Source: CAXBGS01 sp963975425 (lineage in GTDB: Bacteria; Planctomycetota; Planctomycetia; Pirellulales; Pirellulaceae). From it: DNA of 64,000 bases. The position numbers and the translations under genes are program-made. The stretch covers positions 62,001 through 126,000 of the forward strand of contig CAXBGS010000007.1 of assembly GCA_963975425.1 (NCBI GenBank). The letters run 5' to 3'. Below, piece after piece: positions 26,433-34,661 of this stretch (within the stretch, counting starts at the first letter, position 1; every line of letters begins with the position of its first letter). The notes under the pieces were generated by a model. That model was not told the origin of the DNA. It worked only from the letters and a program-made list of their open reading frames with translations, and did not search any database.

Positions 26433-27020
26433 GATTTTTAACCTGCCTGTTTACGAATCCATTCGAACGCTCGAGCGAGCGCCGATCACGGTTGTCTGAA
26501 ATAGGGTCAGCGCGATAAGTGGCGTTGCATGCCGCTTTTCACCTGCGGTCGAGAGTGACGAATTACGCGGCGTGGTTTTCATCACGCGAATTTCGTCGGA
26601 TCAAAAACTCGACGGGCAGTTTGATGTTGTTCAACAAACGCAACGTGCTGGTTGCCTCATTGTTCCTGGACGGGGACATTTGTTGAGATTGAGATAAGGT
26701 TTCCGTCGTTGAAACTCAGCCCGATTTCGACGGGTCGACTGTGGCTTAAACCCTGCAGATCGCGAGAAGGGTCGCTCATTTTTCGCCTATTCTTGCTAAT
26801 GATTAAGTGCCTTCTCCGTGGCTCGTTGTGCGATCCACGCTCTGGTGTGCGTCATGACGACGCGGCAGTACCCTGCCGTACGATTCCGCCGATTTGAAGT
26901 ACGTGTTTGCTTGACAGCCCCGTGGCGGCGACAGTCGCGGGGTGGAACGCGATTGAACGATTCGATGAGTAAGGGTTGCCATGCGCCCCACGGGTCGCAT
27001 ACAGGTGGAGTCCGAGGCGG
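26433..27020. other. Intergenic, possible decayed sequence
   Basis: 588 bases upstream of the AraC gene and downstream of the LEPR membrane protein. A perfect 6-bp inverted repeat CGGCAG/CTGCCG with loop TACC lies at 26863-26878, without a T-run. A 38-codon minus-strand frame at 26563-26679 (…LLNNIKLPVEFLIRRNS…) has protein-like composition but no ribosome site; I do not call it a gene. Confidence 0.5.
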
Positions 27021-28313
27021 TCATCGTCCCGGCGGTACCGATTGCATTGTCGCTGCATCGCGATTGTGTTCTCGAATGCGCCAAAGGCCCATGGCGGTCA
27101 GCGCCGCGCCGGCAAAGAGTGCGGTGGATGACCGGATTACACCCGAGGGGACTCGATGTTCGGCGTCCTCACTCGGCTCCACTCGCCATGATGCAATGTC
27201 GATCGACGACGTTGCCGTGGAGTGAACGGGGGCGATAGAACCTTCGTTGGTCGTTTGGAAAGTCCTCGCGATTCCGATGCCGATAGACCAACCAGCGCTG
27301 GAGATGCTTTGCAATATGGTCTCCGCGTTTTCGTGAGCGATCATACCTTGTTCTATTTCCGTCGTTGTCGGCAGCAACAGGTGATGTGTCTCGCTTAACC
27401 AATCGTTTGGTTGCGTTGGTTGCCAGTAAGACGCGTCTTGGCTGTCTCGATCGGGATGCTCGTTGCCGCGTTGCTCAGAGAGCTGAAGAATCGTCTGGTC
27501 GAGTTCACGGTAACTCGATTGCAGTTGTTGTATTTCATCCAGCCAATCCATCACGCCCGAAAAGCCGTCGTCTAGGCCATTGGAGAAAACGTCGGCATCA
27601 ATTGCTCTTGCCAGATCGAATTCCAGCACGCGGTGTAACGCGTCGGCGCGATCCGAACGTGACGCGATAGAGACGAATACTGCCGCGTCGCCGGTGTGAC
27701 GCGACCTTGCGATCGTGTCCAAGAGTTCAGGTGACGAAAGGTCGTCCGTGCTCTCTGCTGAATCACCAGCGATCGCCAGAGTGTCACTAGCGGAAAGTGA
27801 ATCGATCGTCGCCAAGGTATCGGCAAAGCTAGGAGTGTTCGTGGAGACACGAATGCCTTGGTCGGCGCTGCCGCCGCTGACTTCGAATAGGGTGACACTT
27901 TCGTCGTTTGGTCTTGTCGCGTTGTTAAGTGCCGGTGACGACGGCGTTGATGGTTCGGGTGTGGAGATCGCCGATACGGCTTGTGTCTGAATTTGTGCGG
28001 CAGCGATTGCGAATGTGGGCGAAGCCGAGCCGGTGTCCTGCGCTTGCCGCGCCTTCGAGTCGCGTCGATTGGATTGCCAATGATCTTGCGGTGAACCTTG
28101 ATGCGGCGTGCTTTGCAAATTGGCAGAGCCGCTTGACGACACTTGTCCGGAACGATGGTCAGCGTGATGACGATCGCTAACTGACGTGTCGTCCGATGCG
28201 AAAAACATCGGATTGGCACTCAACATCCAGCGACCCTCCAGCTTCTCAAGCCGCAAGATTCGCTGCCGTTGATCATCGATCGGGAAAAGTGTTTTCGCAG
28301 AAGTTAACTTCAT
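27021..28313 (-). CDS. LEPR-motif exported protein with C-terminal membrane anchor
   Basis: 430 residues. Near the N-terminus the stretch LRLEKLEGRWMLSA (about residues 20-33) matches the planctomycete LEPRxLL-type export motif, where a basic region is followed by LEPR/LESR and a short hydrophobic Ala-ended segment. Residues 40-230 are Ser/Thr/Gln/Ala-rich and probably disordered. About 230-290 contains a helical region with Gln-rich repeats (LDEIQQLQSSYRELDQTILQL). Near the C-terminus STALFAGAALTAMGLWRIREH is a transmembrane segment with a basic stop-transfer. The start overlaps the kinase stop (ATGA), so translation is coupled. It may be the sensed or regulated surface partner of the kinase-sigma module; that is inference. 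No enzyme domain recognised. Confidence 0.75.
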   Translation of the reverse strand: MKLTSAKTLFPIDDQRQRILRLEKLEGRWMLSANPMFFASDDTSVSDRHHADHRSGQVSSSGSANLQSTPHQGSPQDHWQSNRRDSKARQAQDTGSASPTFAIAAAQIQTQAVSAISTPEPSTPSSPALNNATRPNDESVTLFEVSGGSADQGIRVSTNTPSFADTLATIDSLSASDTLAIAGDSAESTDDLSSPELLDTIARSRHTGDAAVFVSIASRSDRADALHRVLEFDLARAIDADVFSNGLDDGFSGVMDWLDEIQQLQSSYRELDQTILQLSEQRGNEHPDRDSQDASYWQPTQPNDWLSETHHLLLPTTTEIEQGMIAHENAETILQSISSAGWSIGIGIARTFQTTNEGSIAPVHSTATSSIDIASWRVEPSEDAEHRVPSGVIRSSTALFAGAALTAMGLWRIREHNRDAATMQSVPPGR

Positions 28314-31225
28314 AACGGCGTCACGTTCTCGCGTGTGTTTGTCGCTCGGTCGGTTCGTATGAAATGGTTCGATCGATCGGCCAGACTTGGAACTAATTGG
28401 TTCGCCTGTTCGATGTCACGGTTGAATTGATTCAGCAGCCTTTCATCATCACCAGCCGATGCTTGGTAAGCCTCCGCGGTGGACCGGATCGCATCCCAAC
28501 GTTGGTTCCGTATTTGGCATCGCAACAGGTCGGCATAATGCCGATGCAAACAAGAGCGGGCGTCACGCATGTCCGGACATTTTCGTAAAACGCTTCGCTG
28601 GTCGGCAATGGCTGCCAGCAAGGCTGCTTCCGCTTGGTCGTACTGAGCGAGTGCGACCAGAGAAGTCGCCAGGTTGTGCCGGATCGCTGCGAGACGACTG
28701 GTATGTTGTAACCATGACTTTGATTCCGGGGCGAATGCGTCAATGCAGGCGGATTGGGTTTCGATCGCTTCGCGGAAACGAATCGTGGCCGAGGTGTGAA
28801 GCCCTTGCTTCTGTTGTGCGATCGCCAAGTTATTCAGGTTCATCGCAAGATTGGCGCGGTGCTGCATCACCAACGGCGCGATGGACGTGAGTCTTTTTAG
28901 CAGTCCGACTGAATGGGCAAACGATTGCTCGCTGGAGGCCTCGTTGCCAAGTTTCAGATAGGCCGAGCCCAAATTGCCGTAGATGGCCGCGATCTCTGCG
29001 GAGGCTTTCAAGCGATTCGTCGACGTTTCGATGGACTGAAGTCGCAGTTTGAGCGCACGGCTGAGTAACGCGATCGATTGCTTAGGTTCGTGCTCGATCC
29101 GCAAGACGGCCAAGTTCGTCAGCGCGGCCGATAAGCCTCGATTGGCAAGTTCATTGTTCTCGTCGTTATCAACCAATTTCGACAAATGCGTTACGGCCTG
29201 GTCCAGGATCGAGATCGCTTCTCGTTCTTCACCAGTGTCCTGCAGCAACATTCCCAGGTTGTTTGCCGTGACGGCCAATTCCGTCGCCAAACGAACGTTT
29301 TGTGGCGAGTCTTTGATAAGACTTTTCTGAATCGCGATTGCTTCACGGTATCGGTCAGCCGCTTCGTTCGTGTCACCTCGCGCGGCGAGCGCAAGGGCAA
29401 GCTGGTTCAGGTTCTGAGCGGCGGGTTGGGCGATTTTTGCGGAGGTGGTTTGGCCGATCTCTTGCGATTCAGCAAGCATCAGCGCGTGAAAGCGTTCTGC
29501 GGATTTGCGATAGTGTTCGATCGCATCGGAGGGCGCATTCAATTCGCTCACCAGGGATCCGATACGGCTGTGTGTGATGGCGAGTTCTGCTTGCAACTTT
29601 GGGTCACCGCTGGCGGCGACTGCAAATTGTTCATAGTAGGCCAACGTCTTGTCCAACAGCGACCGCCGAACATGTTCGGTGCCCGGAATGGACGCGAGTT
29701 GTTGAGCGACCTGTGAACCGAGTTGGTCCACGGTGTGGTGCGCTTGGCGGCGCAGCAGGTCGCGGCTCTGCTGGGCAAATTGCGTCTCTTTGATCTGTTG
29801 ATTGATGATGAAACTGCTGGCGGTCAACCAAGTCAGCGCGACCAGCAAAAGGAGTGCACCGCCCAGCACAACTCGCCGGTGGTGCAGCATCCAGCGAGTC
29901 ATCCAAACCGAGAGCGAGAGCGGTTTGGCGATGGTAGGTCGACCCGCCAAGACGGCGCGCAGATCATCGGCGAATTGTTCTGCCGATTCGTATCGGTCAT
30001 CTTTTCTCTTAGCCATCGCCTTTTGCAACACCACACTGAGGTCACGTGGTGCATCGGGCCGGTGGTCACGCAGGCGCGGTGGTTGATCCGATTCGATCGT
30101 TCGCAACAAGCCAGGTCCATCGTCGCCAAGAATTGCGGGCCGCAGCGTCAGCATTTCGAACAGGGTAGCGCCGAGTGAATAAATATCAGTGCGATGATCG
30201 ATCGTTTCGCGCTTTCCGGAAGCCTGTTCGGGGCTCATGTACCGCATCGTGCCAATCAGATCGCCGCTGCGTGTAAGCGAGTGGCTGTTTTGGCATAAGG
30301 CCAATCCGAAATCGGTGATCCAAATTTTGTTGTTGCGATCGACCAAAAGGTTTGATGGCTTGACGTCGCGATGAACAACGCCGGCTTGATGCGCACAGTG
30401 CAGTGCATCGGCAATGTCGATCGACCAATCGACGACGGTTTTCCAATCGGGCAATGGAGGCCTTGGCGATGGCTGGTGACTGGATTGCCAGCCTTGGTGT
30501 CGGTGATCCGCGAACTCGAGCGGTTGCAAAGCAGGATGCCTTGTATTCGTGCCCCGGCTAGATGGACGGTGAGCCGCACTCTCATCACCGTTTTCGTGGG
30601 GACTCCGCTGCGCGTCGGTCGTCGGGTCGCAAAGACGCTTTTGGCGAACCCAAGTATCGATCGATGTGCCATCGATCAGCGGCATTGCGTAGTAATGCAT
30701 GCCTCGTTGCGATCCGACGCTGTGCACCGAAACGATGTTCGGATGGTTCAGCGATCCAGCGGTGTGGGCCTCATTGCGAAAACGCGATATCTGACGCGGA
30801 TCCAACACCGATGACATCGATAGCAGCTTGATGGCAACATTGCGTCGAAGCGATTCTTGGCGCGCCTCATACACCACGCCCATCCCACCGCGACCTATCT
30901 CGCGCAGCAGCTTAAAGTCGCCCAGCGTCATTGACAGGTTGGAAGTATGGTTGGCCAGTGATGTCGCCGCGGCCGGATTGTCGCTGCAACTGGCGGCAGC
31001 TCCGTACAGCGTGTCTAGTTTGTGCAAGTAGACGGTGAAGATGTCTTTTAAGTCAGGATTGCGGCGATTCAGCTCGCTCAGATCAATCGGCTCGCCTTCT
31101 TCCAACGCCCGTAAGTATTGATCCAACTGGTTGGTCAGTCGACGCTGTTGATCGGTGGTCAACTCGTCGAGACCAGGGATCATCGCGGCTGAATCAGAAC
31201 CGAAATCGGACTCAGGATTCATCAT
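28310..31225 (-). CDS. Membrane Ser/Thr protein kinase with TPR-rich extracytoplasmic region
   Basis: 971 residues. The ATG at 31225 has GAGG 6 bases upstream within the sigma gene and overlaps its last 14 bases. An acidic N-terminal segment precedes a Hanks-type kinase domain at about 104-435: GRGGMGVVYEA, catalytic VAIK Lys133, HRDVKPSN at 285-292, DFG at 305, and SPEQA. A Ser/His/Gln-rich insertion of about 60 residues at 198-259 lies between the N-lobe and helix E. A transmembrane helix is at 452-474. The rest (about 480-960) is a series of TPR-like helical pairs (AAIYGNLGSAYLKLGNEASSEQSFAHS and others). The enzyme should phosphorylate Ser/Thr in cytoplasmic partners. The preceding ECF sigma factor is the obvious candidate, as in other planctomycete kinase-sigma pairs. 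Confidence 0.93.
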   Translation of the reverse strand: MMNPESDFGSDSAAMIPGLDELTTDQQRRLTNQLDQYLRALEEGEPIDLSELNRRNPDLKDIFTVYLHKLDTLYGAAASCSDNPAAATSLANHTSNLSMTLGDFKLLREIGRGGMGVVYEARQESLRRNVAIKLLSMSSVLDPRQISRFRNEAHTAGSLNHPNIVSVHSVGSQRGMHYYAMPLIDGTSIDTWVRQKRLCDPTTDAQRSPHENGDESAAHRPSSRGTNTRHPALQPLEFADHRHQGWQSSHQPSPRPPLPDWKTVVDWSIDIADALHCAHQAGVVHRDVKPSNLLVDRNNKIWITDFGLALCQNSHSLTRSGDLIGTMRYMSPEQASGKRETIDHRTDIYSLGATLFEMLTLRPAILGDDGPGLLRTIESDQPPRLRDHRPDAPRDLSVVLQKAMAKRKDDRYESAEQFADDLRAVLAGRPTIAKPLSLSVWMTRWMLHHRRVVLGGALLLLVALTWLTASSFIINQQIKETQFAQQSRDLLRRQAHHTVDQLGSQVAQQLASIPGTEHVRRSLLDKTLAYYEQFAVAASGDPKLQAELAITHSRIGSLVSELNAPSDAIEHYRKSAERFHALMLAESQEIGQTTSAKIAQPAAQNLNQLALALAARGDTNEAADRYREAIAIQKSLIKDSPQNVRLATELAVTANNLGMLLQDTGEEREAISILDQAVTHLSKLVDNDENNELANRGLSAALTNLAVLRIEHEPKQSIALLSRALKLRLQSIETSTNRLKASAEIAAIYGNLGSAYLKLGNEASSEQSFAHSVGLLKRLTSIAPLVMQHRANLAMNLNNLAIAQQKQGLHTSATIRFREAIETQSACIDAFAPESKSWLQHTSRLAAIRHNLATSLVALAQYDQAEAALLAAIADQRSVLRKCPDMRDARSCLHRHYADLLRCQIRNQRWDAIRSTAEAYQASAGDDERLLNQFNRDIEQANQLVPSLADRSNHFIRTDRATNTRENVTPL

Positions 31226-31904
31226 GGCGTGCCTCTTCATGCACACGAAACGCGTCCAGCGCTCGAAGCCATAGCATTCGCACGGCCGCCTCAGTGCGGT
31301 CCATTTTGTCTGCGATTTCCTGGAACGAGAGTCCTTGAAGGATGCGATAGACGATGACGTCGCGGTACTGCGGCCGCAATTGACTTAGCTGATTGGCAAA
31401 CTCGATGCTGCGTTCTCGCTTTTGCATGGGCGCACTGGGCGAGTCGTCGTGACTGGGCAGCAGAGCGGCGAGATTGTTGGTCGATTTTTCCAGCCGGTTC
31501 GCGACTTCGTCGATCGAAACCTCTCGTCGGATATCCCGTTTGGCGACCTTGACGTGACGGTCGAAAGTGCGGTGCAGCGTATGGATCAAGATCGTTCGTA
31601 ACCAGCTGAGCAGTTCGCCTTGGCTGCGACCTTTGAAATCGCCAAAGTCGCGGTGGGCCGCCAGCATCGTTTCTTGAACCACGTCCGATGGGTTGACGCG
31701 GCGACGAAGGCGTCGGTCCAGTTGAGTGTTGGCGAGGATGCCCAGGTAGTTGCTGTACCACTGCAGCAAGCGACCGAGCGACTGTGTGTCACCTTGTCTC
31801 GCGTGAACCAGCAACTGATGGAACTCTGTGCTTTCGACAGACGCTGTGCTTTCGACAGAAGATTCGTCGGAACTGGAGTGGTCGGACGATCGGGTGGCCA
31901 TCAT
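31212..31904 (-). CDS. ECF-type RNA polymerase sigma factor (planctomycete kinase-linked group)
   Basis: 230 residues from the first of two adjacent Met codons after AAGAAAGG; a longer frame upstream looks non-coding. The N-terminal 25 residues are Ser-rich and include a duplicated segment (SVESTA/SVESTE), encoded by a near-perfect short tandem repeat at about 31830-31862. Region 2 is LLQWYSNYLGILANTQLDRRLRRRVNPSDVVQETMLAAHRDFGDF. Region 4 is LSQLRPQYRDVIVYRILQGLSFQEIADKMDRTEAAVRMLWLRAL with the DNA-binding helix-turn-helix. No anti-sigma factor is adjacent. The overlapping kinase gene suggests control by phosphorylation, and the Ser/Thr-rich N-terminus offers acceptor sites (inference). Confidence 0.92.
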   Translation of the reverse strand: MMATRSSDHSSSDESSVESTASVESTEFHQLLVHARQGDTQSLGRLLQWYSNYLGILANTQLDRRLRRRVNPSDVVQETMLAAHRDFGDFKGRSQGELLSWLRTILIHTLHRTFDRHVKVAKRDIRREVSIDEVANRLEKSTNNLAALLPSHDDSPSAPMQKRERSIEFANQLSQLRPQYRDVIVYRILQGLSFQEIADKMDRTEAAVRMLWLRALDAFRVHEEARHDES

Positions 31905-32104
31905 CGGCTTGTCGCCTTTCTTTGATGAACGAAACGGTTCACGGAACATTCCGCCAGACCAAGCTGAATTTGGCGAATAACGCGAGATCCAATCCGTTCG
32001 TGCCAGTCGCGTATCAGTCCTGGTGCGTGGCTCAAGAATGTTCCACACCCTTAGGTAAACGGGCCACCGAAAGGGAATCCACAAGGAATCTGACGATCAA
32101 AGCC

Positions 32105-33667
32105 CTAAAATCCTCGGAATCCACGCATGAACGCAAATCCTGTCGCCGAGCCGATTTCTGCAAAGGCTGAGTCAATGTCATGAACGCTTCTCTGGCTGTG
32201 CGTGGTGCTGTGCATATGGATGCCCTGGGAGTAATGTTCGTGCGGACGATCGACCCGCCCGTTCGAAGATTCGCCAGCTTGCACACGCCGACTCGAAAAG
32301 AAATCCATCAAGGCAATTTCGTCGCCAGGGGCATCGGCATCGACTTCGCTTTCTTGTGCAGAATCCCCGGACGACGCGACGTCGCGCAACGTGACCTCGG
32401 TCGATACATCATCGAGCGAAGAATGGTCGTAATTTTCGTGATCGACCGTATCGATTGGCGCTCCGGAAACTGTCTCCGTTTCTTCGGTCAACACTTCGAC
32501 GGAATCCGTAACCTTTCGGCTCAGTGCGTTGATCACCAGCAAGGCATCTGCTGCGGTGATCACGCCATCGCCGTTGGTATCGCATTGTTCGATTGATGTG
32601 GTATCGGTTAACACCGAAAATCGATTCAAGAGATTCACGATCGTCAGCGCGTCGACGGCTGTCGTCTCGCGATCTCCGTTGACGTCCGTGGGATTATGAA
32701 CGTCTTGATTTTGTGGAACGTCCGAGTCGTGTCGCCAACCGAAACGGTACCAACGCTCGCCACGACGCCATCGATTACGCGTGGAAGGATCGTCATCGGT
32801 ATCGTCTTGGCGATCGGTGTCATCGCTGGTGGTGTCGTTGTCGTCCGTGCCGTTGTCGTCCGCGGTGTCATCTCCGTTGGCGTCAGGCGCTGCTGGGATG
32901 CCGTCTCCGCCATCGGAATCGTCGCGATTGTTTGGGTCAGGGATCGATTCGTCAGGCGTATTCGGCTCTGGCAAATCGTCCGCCCCTTCCGAGGCCACGT
33001 CCATGTCGATATCCATGTCGATATCCGTATCGATGTCATCCGTGTCGATGTCCACGTGATGCTCCGATTCCATGTTCACCGCAGCCGCATAGACGCGTTG
33101 ACCGGCGTCGATATCGGCCGCCGTCAGGCCGGCAAAGCTCTGGTTGGCCGAGACGAATGGAGCAAGCACGGTGCCGGCGATGTCGATGTGGTCCAGGCCA
33201 AGTGCATGACCAATCTCATGCGCAGCAACCCAAACAAGGTCAAACGCTTGGTTGCCAAGGCTGTTGCCGACCTCCCAAGCATCCGCGATGTCGAACTGAA
33301 TGTCGCCGGCGATACGCGCTGGATTAACGTCATCAGGAAAGTACGCCTGGGCGAGTGTCCCACCGCCACCGTCAATATTTGTGAACGTGATGTCGATCGA
33401 ATTGTTCAAGCGGCTTTGATCGGTCTCAACGAAGGTCACGTCGATTACGTTAGACCATGCTTGCAGTGCCGTTTCGATCGCCGCATCGGTATCCGCCTGG
33501 GAAAGTGAGTCTGGCGAGTTGCCGATATAGTAGGTCAGTTCGGCGCTGCCAAGTCCAGCGCCGTCCCAACCAAGGCTTGCAGCCATGACCCGGCGATGTT
33601 CCAGCGGCTCGGCGACCAGTCGACGCTGGTGCTTTCGGCGTCGCGGAAAAGTGCGCTTCCTAAACAT
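32105..33667 (-). CDS. LEPR-motif secreted protein: metzincin-like zinc domain, Asp-rich linker, dockerin
   Basis: 520 residues. The basic N-terminus ends in LVAEPLEHRRVMAASLG, a LEPR-type export motif. Residues about 30-195 form a matrixin-like metalloprotease domain: LTYYIGNSPDSLSQADTDAAIETALQAWSNV, the zinc site HEIGHALGLDH, and a terminal ADIDAGQRVYA helix. The Met-turn position downstream reads GTVLAP, with Leu where metzincins have Met. A linker at about 205-310 is extremely Asp-rich (DIDTDDIDTDIDMDIDMD). Two dockerin/EF-hand-like repeats follow (DVNGDRETTAVDALTIVNLLN and DTNGDGVITAADALLVINAL). The C-terminal 110 residues are acidic and His-containing. A secreted, calcium-binding protease of the cell surface or biofilm matrix is inferred. 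Activity is uncertain because of the Leu. Confidence 0.88.
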   Translation of the reverse strand: MFRKRTFPRRRKHQRRLVAEPLEHRRVMAASLGWDGAGLGSAELTYYIGNSPDSLSQADTDAAIETALQAWSNVIDVTFVETDQSRLNNSIDITFTNIDGGGGTLAQAYFPDDVNPARIAGDIQFDIADAWEVGNSLGNQAFDLVWVAAHEIGHALGLDHIDIAGTVLAPFVSANQSFAGLTAADIDAGQRVYAAAVNMESEHHVDIDTDDIDTDIDMDIDMDVASEGADDLPEPNTPDESIPDPNNRDDSDGGDGIPAAPDANGDDTADDNGTDDNDTTSDDTDRQDDTDDDPSTRNRWRRGERWYRFGWRHDSDVPQNQDVHNPTDVNGDRETTAVDALTIVNLLNRFSVLTDTTSIEQCDTNGDGVITAADALLVINALSRKVTDSVEVLTEETETVSGAPIDTVDHENYDHSSLDDVSTEVTLRDVASSGDSAQESEVDADAPGDEIALMDFFSSRRVQAGESSNGRVDRPHEHYSQGIHMHSTTHSQRSVHDIDSAFAEIGSATGFAFMRGFRGF

Positions 33668-33940
33668 AGTGATTTCGTTCTGCGATTTGTTGGACGTGCG
33701 ATTGGTACGGTGACGGCCACGAGACCGTCGATGCGGATGGATTGCGAGTTACACAGGCCGCTGGCAAAGCGGCGTCGCAACGCCGCCGCGGCAAACGTGT
33801 TAATTGTCACTCTGGACCGACTTGACCGACGTCAACGTTGTGGGCGACGAAAGAATCGCATACCGCTGCAACGAATCGTCACCGCTGATCGGATTGCCGT
33901 ATTTCGCGCGCAAAGCGGCAATCCGATCGGCACGTGCTTG

Positions 33941-34276
33941 TCACGTTCGATCAGCGCGTTGACGCCGTGCCGCGAGCAGTTCTTGTGACCGTCGTTGACT
34001 CGTCTGCTGTCTTGCCGCGATCAATCTTTGCTGCGACAACAATTGCTGACGGGGTGACATCATTTGCAGATAGGCAACATTGTTTTGCAACGACAACGCA
34101 TCGCCGGTCGTGCTGGCCGCCGTTAACAGATCGGTGCTGGGGCCGCCCAAACTGCCGCCCCGACCACGCGGCATTCCGCCAGAGCCTGAGCATTGGGCGA
34201 ACGCATCGCCGCACCAGAGAGTTAAGATTGCTAGCGACGCGACGACTGCCAATAGGGATTTGGAACGCGGAAACAT
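33941..34276 (-). CDS. Small secreted Gly/Gln/Arg-rich protein
   Basis: 111 residues from MFPRSKSLL. A clear signal peptide (LLAVVASLAILTLWCGDAFA) is cleaved before QCSGSG. The mature protein has a Gly/Arg patch (GGMPRGRGGSLGGP) and then a helical Gln/Arg-rich tail (QLLSQQRLIAARQQTSQRRSQELLAARRQ) that could form a coiled coil. The ATG lies well inside a longer frame whose first 47 residues look non-coding. A competing 235-codon frame in another phase was rejected because it lacks any motif. Function unknown; neighbours on both sides are surface proteins. Confidence 0.75.
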   Translation of the reverse strand: MFPRSKSLLAVVASLAILTLWCGDAFAQCSGSGGMPRGRGGSLGGPSTDLLTAASTTGDALSLQNNVAYLQMMSPRQQLLSQQRLIAARQQTSQRRSQELLAARRQRADRT

Positions 34277-34661
34277 GGATGGCTCCTGATCTTGACGAGA
34301 CGAGATGAGTAACGCGGTGCCGCAGACGGCTAACTGTATGTTGCGGTCGTTCGAATGCATGCCGTTGCCTATAGGAAAGGGAGGAATTGAACGGCTGGTA
34401 CCACACCAAAGCAGCAAAAGTTTCTAGAAAAAATGGTTCGCCGTTCCTCGGACGGCTTCGCACGCAAAAGAGCGAGTTGTCCTCTCGGGTATCCGCTTCG
34501 CCGGGAAATCCGCCAGTGACAAGACATCCTCTGTGTGCTGTGATGTATCCGCGACCAGACGTTTGACACTGTCCGGCTGTTGACCGCTCTTGGTTCACAT
34601 GCGCGATTTCGCGCATGGATGTCCAAGAACTTTTTGATATTTCAGCCTTCGCGGTCATCGA
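34277..34661. other. Intergenic, no gene recognised
   Basis: 385 bases between the peroxidase stop and the small secreted protein start, all on the minus strand. No hairpin with a T-run and no convincing small gene was seen. It should contain the promoter of the small secreted protein. Confidence 0.55.

Noticed and set aside
32696..33508. 270-codon plus-strand frame
   Set aside because: It is antisense to the Asp-rich linker of the metzincin/dockerin protein, giving a Val/Arg-rich translation without motifs.
33951..34658. 235-codon minus-strand frame
   Set aside because: It overlaps the small secreted protein with a clear signal peptide in another phase, and its own composition shows no domain or ribosome site.
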